From contig CM042540.1 in NCBI GenBank assembly GCA_023630585.1, forward strand, positions 17,834,574 through 17,898,573: 64,000 nt of DNA. The letters are read 5' to 3'. Numbering within the stretch: position 1 is the first letter of the stretch; every line of letters begins with the position of its first letter. The position numbers and the translations under genes were made by a program. Shown piece after piece: positions 14,001-24,184 of this stretch. Source of the DNA: Cranoglanis bouderius. Its lineage: Eukaryota > Chordata > Actinopteri > Siluriformes > Cranoglanididae. Below the pieces are notes generated by a model that saw only the letters and a program-made list of their open reading frames with translations, was not told the origin of the DNA and made no database searches.

Positions 14001-17000
14001 GGTACACCAAGTTGGTACAGGTCCATGTTTACCACTGTGTAGCATCCCCTCTTCTTTTAACAACAGTCTGAATACGTCAGACCAGTTGCTGGAGTTTTGG
14101 GAGAGGAATGTTGTCCCATTCGTATCTGATACAGGATTCTAGCTGTTCAACAATCCTGGGTCTTCTTTGTCATAATTTTTTGTTTCATGATGCGCCAAAT
14201 GTTTTCAATTGTTGACAGGTCTGGACTGCAGGCAGGCCAGTTCAGCACCCTGACTCTTCTACTACGAAGCCATGCTGTTGTAATAGATGGAGTATGTGGT
14301 TTAGCATTGTCTTGCTGAAATATGCAAGGCCTTCGCTGAAAAAGATGTCGTCTGGATGGAAGCATATGTCGCTCTAAAACCTGTATATACCTTTCAGCAT
14401 TGATGGTGCCTTTCCAGATGTGCAAGCTGCCCATTCCAAAGGCACTAATGCCCCCCCATACCATCAGAGATGCAGGCTTTTGAACTGAGCACTGATAACA
14501 AACCAGCTGGTCCCTCTCCTCTTTAGTCTAGAGAACGAGGCGTCCATGATTTCCAAAAAGAATTTTAAATTTCGATTCGTCTGACCACAGAACAGTTTTC
14601 CACTTTGTCTCAGTCCATTTTAAATGAATTTGGCCCAGAGAAGATGGCGGCGTTTTTGGATCATGTTTACATATGGCTTCTTCTTTGCATGACAGAATTT
14701 TAACCTGCATTTGTGGATGGCACGGCGAACTGTGTTCACAGACAGTGAGTTCTGGAGGTGTTTCTGAGCCCATGCAGTGATTTCCATTACAGAATCATGC
14801 CTGTTTTTAATGCAGTGCCGCCTGAGGGCTGAAGATCACGGGCATGCAATATTGATTTTCGCCCTTGTCCCTTGCGCACAGAGATTTCTCCAGATTCTCA
14901 GAATCTTTTGATGATATTATGTACTGTAGATGATGAGATATTCAAATTCTTCACAATTTTACGTTGAGGAACATTATTCTGAAATTGTTCCACAATTTGT
15001 AGACGCAGTTTTGATTGGTGAACCTCTGTCCTTCTTTACTTCTGAGAGAGAGACTCTTCCTCTCTAAGATACTCTTTTTATACCCAATCATGTTACTGAC
15101 CTGTTGCCAATTAACCTCCAGCTGTTTCTTTTTAGTAACACTTACTTTTCCAGACTTTTGTTGCCCCCGTCCCAATTTTTTGAGACGTGTTGTGGCCATC
15201 AAATTCAAAATTACTTAATTTGTTTTCTTAAAACGGTACATTTCCTCAGTTTAAACATTTGATATTTTTTCTATGTTCTACTGTGAATAACATATGGGTT
15301 TTTGAGATTTGCAAATCATTTCATTCTGTTTTTATTTACTGTACATTTTACACAATGTCCCAACTTTTTTGGAATTGGGGTTGTATGAAAGTACTGCAAT
15401 GGTAGAAGGAAGTCATCCATATTTGGTTGTACCTGATGCTATTTTGAGAAGGGATTTCAATGAAAGAATGGCCATTACTACCGATTACTTACTAATAATT
15501 ATTTCCTGTCAGTGTTGCCATTAGAATCGAGCCATTGGTCAGTCTATGTATTTTTCTTAGTGGTTAATGATTTACCTTTGTTTTTAACTAGTCATATATT
15601 TAGTGGTGGATTCAGTGATTTTTGTTTTATATGTCAGAGCATTTTTGGCTGTCAATAAAATACTTTCTCAGAGAACTCTGCACTATTTGGCATTTGGATA
15701 TTAACCAGACTTCCACTAACAATCAAACATTTTATTCTAGGAAGCATGTGTGCATGTGCTTCAGGGTAGTGGCCTTAGATGAAACAGGGGCTTTATTAAT
15801 TTGATTTTGAGTTAAAATATTTTAGCAGCAGTTAATGCCTGCTGAAAACACTGGGTATACTTTTAACAATAGGAATCAGCCATCTGACTGACTTGTGATG
15901 CTTTTGGCTCAATTGTAATGGTCATGATGATGTTTTGTTTTTGTTTTTTTTTTTTTTTTTTTATTCATACACATTTAAAAGCTAATGTCCTCTTTGTATT
16001 ATGTGAAGATTGCATGTTAAGGTTCTCTAATTGATCATGTGCAAACTATTTAAAATTGTTTTCTTAGTGGCATAGAATGCATTGAGGCCAAAGGCACAGC
16101 CCACCACTTCTTTGCCCTGCCCTTTTATTTTCTCACCAACTTACACAAATGCACTCACATTACATCACTTTATTAGAAACACCAGTACACCTGCTCATTC
16201 ATGCAATTATCCAGTCGACAGCAGTGAAATGTAGTGAAATGCATAAATGAGCTTCAGGTAATGTTCACATCAGACATCAGAATGGGGAAAAATGTGATTT
16301 CAGTGACTTCGATCATGGAATTGCGGCTGTCAGACAAGCCGGTTTGGTTTTCCGAAACTGCTAATCTCCTGGGGTTTTCATGCACAACTGTCTCTAGAAT
16401 TTACAAAGAATGGTGTGAAAAACAAAACACATCCAGTGTGCCACAGTTTTACTGATGAGAGTGATGATGAGGAGAATGGCCAGACTGGTTTGGGCTGACA
16501 AGAAGGCTGTAGTAGCTCAAATAACACGTCAAACATTGAGGCAGTGGGGCTACAACAGCAGAAGAGAGAAAGAATAACAGAAATCTGAGGCTACAGTGAG
16601 CACAGGCTCACTGAATATGGACAGTTGAAGAAAAGACCAAGCAGCATTTTTCCAATCATCAACCATACAGTTTCTGTCAAACTTGTGAAAAATCCCAGGA
16701 GATCAGCAGTTTCTGAAATATTTAAACTAACACCAACAACCACCATGGTCAAAGCCACTGAAATCACATTTATTCCCCATTCTGATGTTTGAGGTGAACA
16801 TTAACTGAAGCTGGTGACCTGCATCTGCATGATTCAGTGCATTGTGCTGCTGCCACATGATTGATGTTCCTAAAGAGGCCGCTGAGTGCATATCACATAA
16901 CTACCAAAACTTGCATTCTTCCAGTGCCTGATATTCTCTGATAGAAAATCACAGTCTACCTTTTTGTTGTTGTTGTTAGTGTCACGTTAATATCAGGTTG

Positions 17001-18001
17001 GCCTACGGCTCCATGAAGGACATCTCCGTCTATAGCATGTTGGGTCTCAGCCCCAACCAGATATATATAGTGGGCAGACCATCCAAGAAATACCAAAACC
17101 AATGCCAGGTGAGCTAACTATGATTTTTTTTTTGTGCTTTGCACATAAAAATGTATACCATATTTTCTAGGACATAAATGTACTCCCTACATTCTGGATG
17201 CTTAGAGGGAAAAAAATCAATGACATCTTATTGTCCTGAAAATGTGGTTAAGTTGCCATAGCAACTATTTTATCTAAAGGCATGATTATTATTGAAACAC
17301 ATGGTTTAATTAAATTTAATAAATAAATGAATACATTAATAAACCAGTAATTTCCATGGCTTCTTACTACATATCACAATATTTGCTATACAATATATTA
17401 TTTCTATTTGTGTGTAAATAGTGTAAAAAATCATTTTAAATTGGATTATTGGAAATTCAGCCCACTGAATGTCATTCGATTTAAAAGTATAGTAATTTAA
17501 AAGTATAGTAATTGTCAGAAATAAGTACTGCTTGTAATGTATTAATAATACTTATAATGTACAAAAATGCATAATTGGTGCATTTGAAATATATTGCTAT
17601 TGCACATACCCTGCTCTATTTTGTTTTATTTTTTTCTTCCTCATACTCACTGTACCCTCTGTTTCTACTCTCATGTGCAGTTCCTCAGTGAGGGTTATGC
17701 CATACACCTGTCCTCACTGCAGTTTGGCCACCAGGTCCGATCCCAGAAGACCGCATCAATGCGCATGATGCTGCGTAATAGCTCTTTTGGCCTTTTAGCA
17801 AAGCCAGACTTTCTTCCCAAGCGCACACTCTTGCGACGTACCATGTCTGTGCAGCAGGCTGAGCTACCCAAGATACTGATTCCTAAAGCAGAGCGCTCCC
17901 AAAGCCAGCCTGAGTCTGATAAAGACCACATGTTTGGAAGAGGAATAGGCCACAGTATGTTTGTTCTGGGGGACATGAGCCAGGGTAACACCACTCCCTG
18001 A
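1034..18001 (+). CDS. pitpnm3: Membrane-associated phosphatidylinositol transfer protein, likely PITPNM3/Nir1 (3' half, ten exons)
   Basis: Coding exons: 1034-1204, 6642-6818, 8415-8563, 10764-10880, 12298-12414, 12514-12662, 12981-13130, 13304-13487, 16980-17108 and 17681-18001. All have AG/GT borders and phases that join without a frameshift, giving about 553 residues and a TGA at 17999-18001. The first four exons cover the DDHD domain (SKRLDYALYCPD, LFHASYWESADVV). Exons five and six give the FMYGPLDVVTLTGEKVDVYV segment. Exons seven to nine give the LNS2 domain (FSIDGSFAASVSIMGSDP, ITGRPDMQKQRV, YIVGRPSKK). Nir proteins act at ER-plasma membrane contacts and LNS2 binds phosphatidic acid; the lipin-type DxDxT catalytic motif is absent (SIDGS), as in the family. 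The tail (RRTMSVQQ, SQPESDKDH) fits PITPNM3 rather than PITPNM1 or PITPNM2. The start and N-terminal half lie left of the window. Confidence 0.9.
1831..1861. repeat. Poly(A) run
   Basis: 31 consecutive A residues within the intron. No adjacent retroposed element is recognised. Confidence 0.95.
4183..4306. repeat. 37-bp tandem repeat, about 3.5 copies
   Basis: The unit is close to AGAGTGTAATAAAACTTGTA followed by ATAACTTGTAATGTTAT. Successive copies differ by 2-3-base deletions. Each copy contains an AATAAA hexamer on the + strand, but inside an intron this is likely incidental. Confidence 0.9.
5380..6312. mobile_element. Fold-back element with ~230-bp inverted arms
   Basis: The left arm (about 5390-5632) and right arm (about 6091-6312) are diverged inverted copies. 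The shared core reads TTTATTTGTATAGCGCTTTT, then AATGGACATTGTC, then AAAAACTCCCTGAGACGA. This core is a widespread teleost interspersed repeat. The ~460-bp centre carries no transposase. A related, partial copy of the core lies near 59560-59630. The element is non-autonomous and its class is not certain. Confidence 0.75.
6642..6818 (+). CDS. pitpnm3: pitpnm3 exon: acidic insert within the DDHD region
   Basis: The acceptor follows a pyrimidine tract (CTTCCTTTCAG) and the donor is GTGAGT. The exon enters after one base and leaves after one base of a codon, so the joint with the previous exon reads I-V-D-E-I. It encodes an acidic, low-complexity linker (HPDVFLDGDPAPGGAG, then KQEVDDDSKPSGC). Such a linker interrupts the conserved DDHD blocks in Nir proteins. 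It has no counterpart in the decayed duplicate at 59 kb. Confidence 0.8.
6819..8414 (+). other. pitpnm3 intron with dispersed repeat
   Basis: From about 7060 to 7690 the sequence resembles a middle-repetitive fish element (AGGCTAACACATGCTTCCTCTGAGA and similar phrases), but I cannot name the family. A 25-bp phrase beginning AGCTAGTTCTCCTATATC occurs twice, at 7132-7156 and 7161-7185. A (TG)n tract abuts the next acceptor. Confidence 0.5.
8415..8563 (+). CDS. pitpnm3: pitpnm3 exon: DDHD core
   Basis: The acceptor is TGTGTTTCAG, preceded by a TG repeat, and the donor is GTAATA. It encodes ISSSWWGSKRLDYALYCPDI, LTAFPTVALPQLFHASYWES and ADVVAFLLRQ, one of the most conserved blocks in the Nir/PITPNM family. 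It contains the late H and D of the DDHD signature. Length is 149 bases, leaving in phase 0. A decayed copy lies at 59374-59506. Confidence 0.95.
8564..9157 (+). other. pitpnm3 intron, AT-rich
   Basis: Nothing recognisable apart from short A/T runs. Confidence 0.6.
9158..10458 (+). mobile_element. Tc1-like transposon with decayed transposase
   Basis: The termini are inverted: CATGTGAAAAAATAAGTACA at the left end and its near reverse complement at 10425-10452. Sense-strand remnants include the HTH block (HASTIRKRLGKFDLC, 9395-9826 frame), the first catalytic aspartate in LWTDESKIELFG, and PTVKHGG. The frame then shifts (CFTALGTGQLVL, continuing to 9957) and decays through DPSTP-like and NPIEMLW-like remnants to about 10195. 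It is inactive and sits in the pitpnm3 intron in sense orientation. Confidence 0.88.
10764..10880 (+). CDS. pitpnm3: pitpnm3 exon after DDHD core
   Basis: 117 bases, 39 codons, phase 0 at both ends. The acceptor is GATTGACAG and the donor GTGAGT. It encodes VMQCDCVKAQEADSL and then the family motif SPREKWLRIRTHVKLR. A decayed copy lies at 60120-60229. Confidence 0.93.
10998..11065. repeat. (GT)n microsatellite, interrupted
   Basis: Mostly GT dinucleotides with CT interruptions, 120 bases into the intron. Confidence 0.9.
11066..12297 (+). other. pitpnm3 intron
   Basis: No exon or complete mobile element is visible. The part from about 11040 to 11300 has a diverged copy at 61090-61340. Short A-runs occur at about 11890 and 12245. 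Confidence 0.6.
12298..12414 (+). CDS. pitpnm3: pitpnm3 exon (FMYGPLDVVTLTGEK)
   Basis: 117 bases, phase 0 at both ends, between acceptor TTTCGTCAG and donor GTAAGA. It encodes NITANHRVNDVIVTEERPQT followed by LVGRFMYGPLDVVTLTGEK, a family hallmark upstream of LNS2. Confidence 0.95.
12514..12662 (+). CDS. pitpnm3: pitpnm3 exon (VDVYVMTEPHSG)
   Basis: 149 bases between CCCTCAG and GTATGT, entering in phase 0 and leaving after two bases of an Arg codon. It encodes VDVYVMTEPHSGCWVHFDTK then SSGRVSYTIPDTKKFPVGVY, a beta-sandwich-like segment just before LNS2. Confidence 0.95.
12981..13130 (+). CDS. pitpnm3: pitpnm3 exon: LNS2 domain start
   Basis: 150 bases between TTGTACAG and GTGAGC. It encodes ECVVFSIDGSFAASVSIMGS and DPKMRAGAVDVV. 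LNS2 is related to lipins, but the DxDxT nucleophile motif reads SIDGS here. That fits a lipid-binding rather than phosphatase role. Confidence 0.95.
13304..13487 (+). CDS. pitpnm3: pitpnm3 exon: LNS2 core
   Basis: 184 bases between TGTATTTAG and GTAGAA. It encodes HWQDLGYLIIYITGRPDMQK, QRVVSWLSQHNFPQGMIFFS and LVHDPLRQKTIFLRNLIQE. It ends in phase 0. The next codons in the intron (VERIF, stop) show that read-through would truncate the protein. Confidence 0.95.
13488..13796 (+). other. pitpnm3 intron, unique part
   Basis: No recognisable element; ends at the TA target of the following Tc1 insertion. Confidence 0.6.
13797..15383 (-). mobile_element. Tc1-like transposon (DD34E), inserted antisense in pitpnm3 intron
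   Basis: 1587 bases flanked by TA. The termini are inverted repeats (CAACCCCAATTACAAAAAAG and its complement). The minus strand has the transposase C-terminus at 14147-14464 (VWGGISAFGMGSLHIWKGTI, IFQQDNAKPHT, CSPDLSTIENIW). I count 34 residues between the second catalytic D and the E. The central part lies in another frame (14528-14773: LWSDESKFKILFGNHG), so the gene is frameshifted. Its sister copy is at 46127-47929 in the opposite orientation. Confidence 0.92.
15384..16164 (+). other. pitpnm3 intron, unique part with T-run
   Basis: No exon seen. It includes a T-rich run near 15934-15962. Confidence 0.55.
16165..16880 (+). mobile_element. Non-autonomous Tc1/mariner-related element
   Basis: The two ends are loosely inverted: TTTCAGTGACTTCGATCATG and AATGGGGAAAAATGTGATTT near 16280-16320 recur reversed near 16740-16800. 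A short reading frame at 16234-16455 ends LLGFSCTTVSRIYKEWCEKQ, which resembles the HTH region of a Tc1-like transposase. No catalytic domain remains. Confidence 0.6.
16980..17108 (+). CDS. pitpnm3: pitpnm3 exon: end of LNS2
   Basis: 129 bases, 43 codons, phase 0. The acceptor is TGTTGTTAG after a TTG repeat and the donor is GTGAGC. It encodes CHVNIRLAYGSMKDISVYSM, LGLSPNQIYIVGRPSKK and YQNQCQ, with the conserved YGS(M/P)KD and YIVGR motifs. Confidence 0.95.
17109..17680 (+). other. Last pitpnm3 coding-region intron
   Basis: AT-rich, no mobile element recognised; a 17-base phrase (TTTAAAAGTATAGTAAT) is repeated in tandem near 17480-17512. Confidence 0.6.
17681..18001 (+). CDS. pitpnm3: pitpnm3 last coding exon, C-terminal tail
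   Basis: Acceptor CATGTGCAG; 106 codons then TGA. It encodes FLSEGYAIHLSSLQFGHQ, SSFGLLAKPDFLPKRTLLRR and TMSVQQ, then SQSQPESDKDH and a divergent GRGIGHSMFVLGD ending. The TMSVQQ and SQPESDKDH motifs are what point to PITPNM3 among the three vertebrate paralogues. A CAG/GTAAGC donor follows at 18055/18056. Confidence 0.93.
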   Translation, partial: FLSEGYAIHLSSLQFGHQVRSQKTASMRMMLRNSSFGLLAKPDFLPKRTLLRRTMSVQQAELPKILIPKAERSQSQPESDKDHMFGRGIGHSMFVLGDMSQGNTTP

Positions 18002-19769
18002 CCACAGAGAGAAAAAGAGAGAGAATGAGGGACAAGAGGAGAGAACAGTGTCCAGGTAAGCTCCTTCTCTGGTGTATAGGGAGTTATATTGCTGTCTAAC
18101 AGTGAAAATAGTTTGTGGGCTGAATTGGGTCTTGCTTAAGATTTGTCTTCATTACAGTAGGAGAGAAAATGTTAAGAGATGCTAAGGTATCTTAATTGTA
18201 ATGTTCATGTTTACTTTTCTAAACAAGAACACTAATGTACTGTAGAATAGTTATAATGCTTTATCTTGCACTGTAATTACCTCTTGCAATTTTGTTCCAA
18301 CATTTGTCACCAGTGGAATCATTGGGTCATCTGTAAATATTGATTTGTCTGTCTTTCAGTCTCTGTAGAGCTTGTGTCCTTGTCACACATTTTAAATAAT
18401 TGTGTTCTTTTCTTACTTCCATTGACAAATTCTTACTTTCATTGATAAATATTTTATATTTATTTTCAAGAGACTTAAAATTCAAATAGCAAATTAGTCA
18501 TTTCTGAAAATTATTTAAGCATTACATACATACAGTAGCTTGGTTACAGTGAAGCATGCCACTTGTGAACAGGTTTATGTATCATCTGCAGCATGCTCAC
18601 TATCCTGCATCATCAAAACATGCTAATTGTGGATTAGTTGTAAGTCTGGAAGCTATTTATTAGATACTATTTATTTTTCCAAATGCAGTTTTGAAAAAAA
18701 CATATCCTAATTTTCAACAAAAAGACAAAAGGACCACCCTTGTCACAGTGTCATGGTGTATCTGTTTCACTGCTAACACATCACTGTGCAGTATTTAAGC
18801 CCAGTGTGAGGTTATTGTGAAATTATGTTTAAATATAGAATATGTTTAGCGCTTGAAGTATTACTATGTACTTTAGCATACTTTACACCACCTAGCATGC
18901 GCATTCACACACACACACTGATAAAGGCTTAGTGTTTTGTGCCATACATGATAATTTTTATGTGTATGTGGGCGGAAGTTTGAAGCTTCAAAAAATCAAA
19001 TAGTAATTTTACCTGAGATGCCCATCCCTACACTGAATACACCGCGTTACACATGACAGGGTTTTGTTCAAGCATAACTATGGCTCATTAGAGCCTGTAG
19101 GGAAAGAGCTGACATCTCCCTGTTTTATTTTGTTCAGCAGAGCTTCTTTCCATCCAGAACAGCCTCATTGGTATTCACAGACAAACTCAGGGAGAGCTAT
19201 TATTAGGAGCAGGTATTTTGTGGTCCGAGCTCACTGAGGTTCCTACTCTGTAAACAGAAATCTGAATGCAAATGTCCAGTTGAGCTGAATGCGGTGTCTG
19301 GTAATCTTAAAACAGATTGCTCAGGCAGTCTCCAAATCCAACAATTATTTAAAAGGAAATTATGTTTGCTTCATGGGGGGATCATGGATTGTATTCTTTT
19401 CTACAAAGTAGTGCTTATCTTTTTTTTTTTTTTTTACAAAACCAATACTTTGATGGGATTTTATGTGGATATGCCCTTTAGTGCCCTATTCCTCTTTTTC
19501 TGCAGCATGATAACCATGGGTGTGGGAAAGGCAGGGGTGCCAGAACTGCATGCAATCTATATTAGCAGAGACTACAGCTATTATTGCGCAGTTAGTGTTT
19601 GTTTATTCAGAACCTGTAATAACGGGTAGGGTAACTTTAATGGGTTTGTTGGTAACACTGCCACTGCGCAGTTAGTGTTTGATTAGGCTGTTTGTTTCAG
19701 TCCGTGTGTGTGCAGGTGAACTGAATATAATATGTTATTACCGTCAGCCTATACCTTACTACAGAACTA
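18002..19769 (+). other. pitpnm3 3' UTR start and downstream unique sequence
   Basis: 18002-18055 is transcribed 3' UTR in any model. A consensus splice donor (CCAG/GTAAGC) follows at 18056. I find no AATAAA between the stop codon and the Tc1 insertion at 19770, so the transcript may be spliced onward rather than ending here. Confidence 0.5.
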
Positions 19770-20880
19770 CAGTGCCCTCCACTTGGTAAATATGAGCAAA
19801 GAAGGCTGTGAAAAATTGTCTTTATTGTTTAACCTTTTGATCTTTTGTTCAAAAAATTCACAAAAGTACTCTGCTCTCATGGATATCAAACAACAATTGC
19901 AAACAAAACACAGGTATAATTTATATTATAAAAATAATATCTTTGTTAAATATTGGTGTGCAACAATTATTGCCACCCTTTCAGTCAATACTTTGTGCCA
20001 CCTCCCTTTGCCAAGATAACAGCTCTGAGTCTTCTCCTATAATGCCTGATGAGGTTGGAGAATACATGGCAAGGGATCTGAGACCATTCCTCCATACAGA
20101 ATCTCTCCAGATCCTTCAAATTTTGAGGACCACGTTGGTGGACTCTCCTCTTCAGGTCATCCCACAGGTTTTCTAGTCAGGGGACTGGGATGGCCATGGC
20201 AGGACCTTGATTTTGTGGTCATTAAACCATTTTTGTGTTGATTTTGATGTATGTTTTGGATCATTGTCCTGCTGGAAGACCCAACCAAGGCCCATGTTAA
20301 GCTTTCTGGCAGAGGCAGTCGGTTTTCATTTAATATCTGTTGATATTTGATAGAGTCCATGATGCCATGTATCCTAACAAAATGTCTAGGTCCTCTGGCA
20401 AAAACCCTTCCAAACAACTTGTGGTGATGTAGGTGACTTCAGATTGTAGTTTTGGATACTTTCTGACCCCAAGATGCGGTTCACAGTGCGTTGAGACAAT
20501 ATAGACACACATCCTCTTCCAGGTTGATTCATAACACTTCCAGTTGACTTGAACTTCTTAATTATTGCCCTGATGGTGGAAATGGGCATTTTCAATGCTT
20601 GTACTATATTCTTATAGCCACTTCCCATTTTGTGAAGCTCAACAACATTTTGCCACACATCACAGCTATATTCCTTGGTCTTACCCATTGTTATGAATGA
20701 CTAAGGGAATTTGGCCTATGTGTTACCTCATATTTATACCCCTGTGAAGCAGGAAGTCATGGTTAAACAGTTTCCTGTTCCTAACTTGGCTACACTGCCA
20801 AGAGAGACATTTGCTGGAAATAACAGGAAATAATTCATCTGTTGTATACTATGGCTGTGTACCTTGATGTGGAACAATAT
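19770..20880 (-). mobile_element. Decayed Tc1-like transposon, one end missing
   Basis: The left terminus (CAGTGCCCTCCACTTGG next to TA) is present; the right one is not. On the minus strand the transposase N-terminus is well kept at 20386-20688: MGKTKEYSCDVWQNVVELHK, then the HTH (MPISTIRAIIKKFKSTGS). A later piece (GIMDSIKYQQILNENRLP) follows at 20157-20417 after an internal deletion and frameshifts. The right boundary is approximate. Confidence 0.82.
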
Positions 20881-21263
20881 GTCTAATGTTACATGTATAC
20901 AAGCCATAGAGTCCAAATGCTATGCTATAAAATCAATTCCACCTTCCTGCATGCCTGACCATAACCTTCTCTTCACCCTAATACCCTGCCTCGCCTGTGC
21001 CTTAAGCTTGCTCTGGCTCCATCTTGGCTTGACCCATCATATACAGAGCTCATGATGCCTGAGCACTTTTTTTTGAGTTTGGTGAATTGGTAGTTATCAA
21101 CCATGACATTTTCTTACGTGTCAGGATCATCTTCTTCTTATCAAAAGAGCTTAAACCAAACAGATTTTGGTTAGGGAGATCATGCACAGTATGCACAGAT
21201 CATGCACAGAGTCTGCAGGTCTCTCATACATAACATTACATTCTAAAAGCAAAGAGCTAACAC

Positions 21264-21264
<1 letters not shown>

Positions 21265-21321
<57 letters not shown>
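21265..21321. repeat. (CA)n microsatellite
   Basis: About 28 uninterrupted CA units. Confidence 0.97.
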
Positions 21322-21325
<4 letters not shown>

Positions 21326-22211
21326 CACAAAGCATAACAGAGCACCTGCTATAATACAGCATGTGTTGTATTATTTTCTGCTGAATGCAGGACATGCTGA
21401 TTTCTTTCCAGAAATGAAAGCTTTTCAATATGTATTGTAAGTTATACAAGTTTGGTAATAGGTTTTAACCTGGTTTGCAACCAGGTATTTCTAAAGTTCG
21501 CATTTCCACTGCAGTGATCTGCTGCTATAAAATTCAGACTGGAATATGATGGCAATGAAATGGTCATGCTTGTTGAGCCCTTTTACTCCTATGTCCTGCA
21601 TTAGATAGTAATTGTGTCTCTTGTGTGTTTTTCTTGTGAGCTCTCTGAATGGACAGATGTTTGTCTGTTAGGCCTGGATCAGCACTACATGTGCACTTTA
21701 CTGAATGTGGGCTCCTTTGATCAGATTTGTCTGAAGGGAACATTTTCTTCGTTTTCTTTTTTCCAATAAAAATGACATGGAATGTCCATATAATCCTCTA
21801 TTGATTGTCTATAAATTAATCCTGTCACTTTTTCTACATGTATCAGACATCTAGAGCTAGTATCAGCAACAATACCCATAACTGCACCTCTCCTTTTACT
21901 CAAAGAATTCATGTATCAGATATATATCAAAGCTAATCTAAGGTATTTAGTGCAACTAATATGTTTACTTGTTTAATTGATTACATCTACCCTCTCAAAT
22001 TACAAGAGTTCAGAATATGAGCCTAAGCTCAGAATCATTTCTCAGTTAGTCGCTTGTGGCTGCAGCACAAATATAGATTCTCAATTGTTATCCCACTGAC
22101 TGAGGACTCAATATTGTTGCTAGGCTGGAGACCAAGCCATAGCATGAAAGATTAGAGCAAGTGCCACTGCTCCAGTGTGACTGTAGTTGTGCACTTATAG
22201 GCATAGGTGCG

Positions 22212-22212
<1 letters not shown>

Positions 22213-22291
<79 letters not shown>
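22213..22291. repeat. (TA)n microsatellite
   Basis: About 39 uninterrupted TA units. Confidence 0.97.
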
Positions 22292-22293
<2 letters not shown>

Positions 22294-24184
22294 TTTTGAT
22301 CCTTGAGGCTGCTTGAAAGAACGACAGACAGCAAATTGCATTTTTCTCACTGATACATTTTTGCCCTTTTTTCACATTTTATATCCAAAGCAGTTCAAAG
22401 TGAAACATTAGCCATAATGCTGACATAATCTTTTTTAAATGCTGTACTAACAGAATTTATGCAATTAAGCTTCCTTGTAATTATTTTCCATTGGGCCATG
22501 AAAGAAATGGTAGAATATTGTATCAGATCCACATCAGCTAGTGTGCTCAAGTTTTACAGTTCTACAGGAACAGGTGATTTGCCCAATATATGAAACAATT
22601 CTACCCAATTACCTTTCCAAGGACCTCCCTGTGGACTGACCTCTTTCATGACCTGATCTCCCACTGACTGCTCCGCAGGCTTCACATGTCACTCATAATA
22701 CTGTATGATATATTGCTGTAATATGCAAACAGTGGTTGGAGTTTAAGACATTTTATGAAGGGATTGCTAAAACATTTGGAGTCTGGCTCCTTAGAAAATG
22801 TGTAGCTATTTGTTGAATCCATCATCCTGTCATAGGTTTAATGAGGGCTGAATCCTCTCCCTCTCTGTGTATTCTGGAGCTCGCAGAGCCATGACAGTCA
22901 CAGGCAAAGGTTCCTCCCATCTGGCTATGATGGATCATTTTCAGGCATGTTTTAATGGGTTATTGCAGTCATTCCACAGTTCCTAAGGACCGCAGGTGGC
23001 TACATGTAGTCTCTGCTTTCCCTAAACCTCCAGAATTCACACTGGATGCATTGGATCAAGCTTCACTTAAAGATCTCAGTCAATCCAGACTGGACAGCTG
23101 CATTTACATATGTAAATGCAATACTGTCAGGAGAATGAGCAAAAGAGCCTTTTTTGGCAACTCCAGCATTCAATTATCAGTTATGAGTAGGTGAATTTAC
23201 ATTTCTGGCAATTTAGTTTTTTGTTTTGAGAGAGAGATTGTTTGACAGGAAATAATGAATGCAAATAGCTGAGTTTGAGAGTTGGATACCTAGTTTTTCC
23301 TTTTTAAATTTAGCTTGACAATTATTGGCCTCAAATATTAATGAACATTAATGTTGTAGAGGGTTGGCTTGAACTTGCTAGCTACTGAACACATTTATTC
23401 AGGCTTGAACTTGATGCTGTCAGGCGGCAATGCTATCTGTGAAACAAGCTTAGAACAGGGCTACATATTGTTTCTGGTTTGATGTGCCTTTGGTGCAGCC
23501 AGTGTGGATTGAAGTGCTATTTAAAATGGAAGCATAATTACAAGTGTGTAAAGATTCATCTGATAGTTGACATTTAATAAAATTTTTATTCCGACAAAAG
23601 GAGACATCATCTGCACATCAGCTGCTCCCACAGGATTTTTACTATAGCCTGTGTTGTGTTTGCATTTTGTAAAAGTGTTTACTAGGGCCAGTATGTATCT
23701 GTACCTCCTCAACAACTGTTGAACAGTTGTCTCCCTTCATTATGTATGTGATACACGACAAACAGTCAATTGTGCAATAAATGGTCCTTTAAGCACAGGT
23801 AGATCTTGTGCTCCCTCAGTGTCCCTGAGAGTTAAATTAAGTGTCTGTTTTCCCATCTTAGCATGTGATATATGGTGTACACCCTTCAGCAAAAACCATA
23901 TAGGAGGGTTCTGTCCAATATTAACTTGTGGAAACAGTATATGTAATGAATTATGTTTAACTTGTTGAAACAGATATAATGCTTTAGTGACTAGTAAGAT
24001 GTCAGTCACAGGAAACATTGAGTTTTTTCACTGATCGCATCACCCATACATCAGTTGCAATTTCACTTAATGTACCTGCAAGAAGACCACATACAGGATA
24101 TTGTTTGTAGCTACAATTTCCAGCTTGAAAGAAGGCCATATGTGGTGTTTTTCAAAGCAGGAGCTTACTCCAAAATGTACTCAG

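Larger units (their letters stand above)
20881..24184 (+). other. Possible intron or intergenic stretch
   Basis: No convincing exon. It contains a (CA)n and a (TA)n microsatellite (listed separately). The sequence stops at the CTCAG target site of the LTR element. Confidence 0.5.
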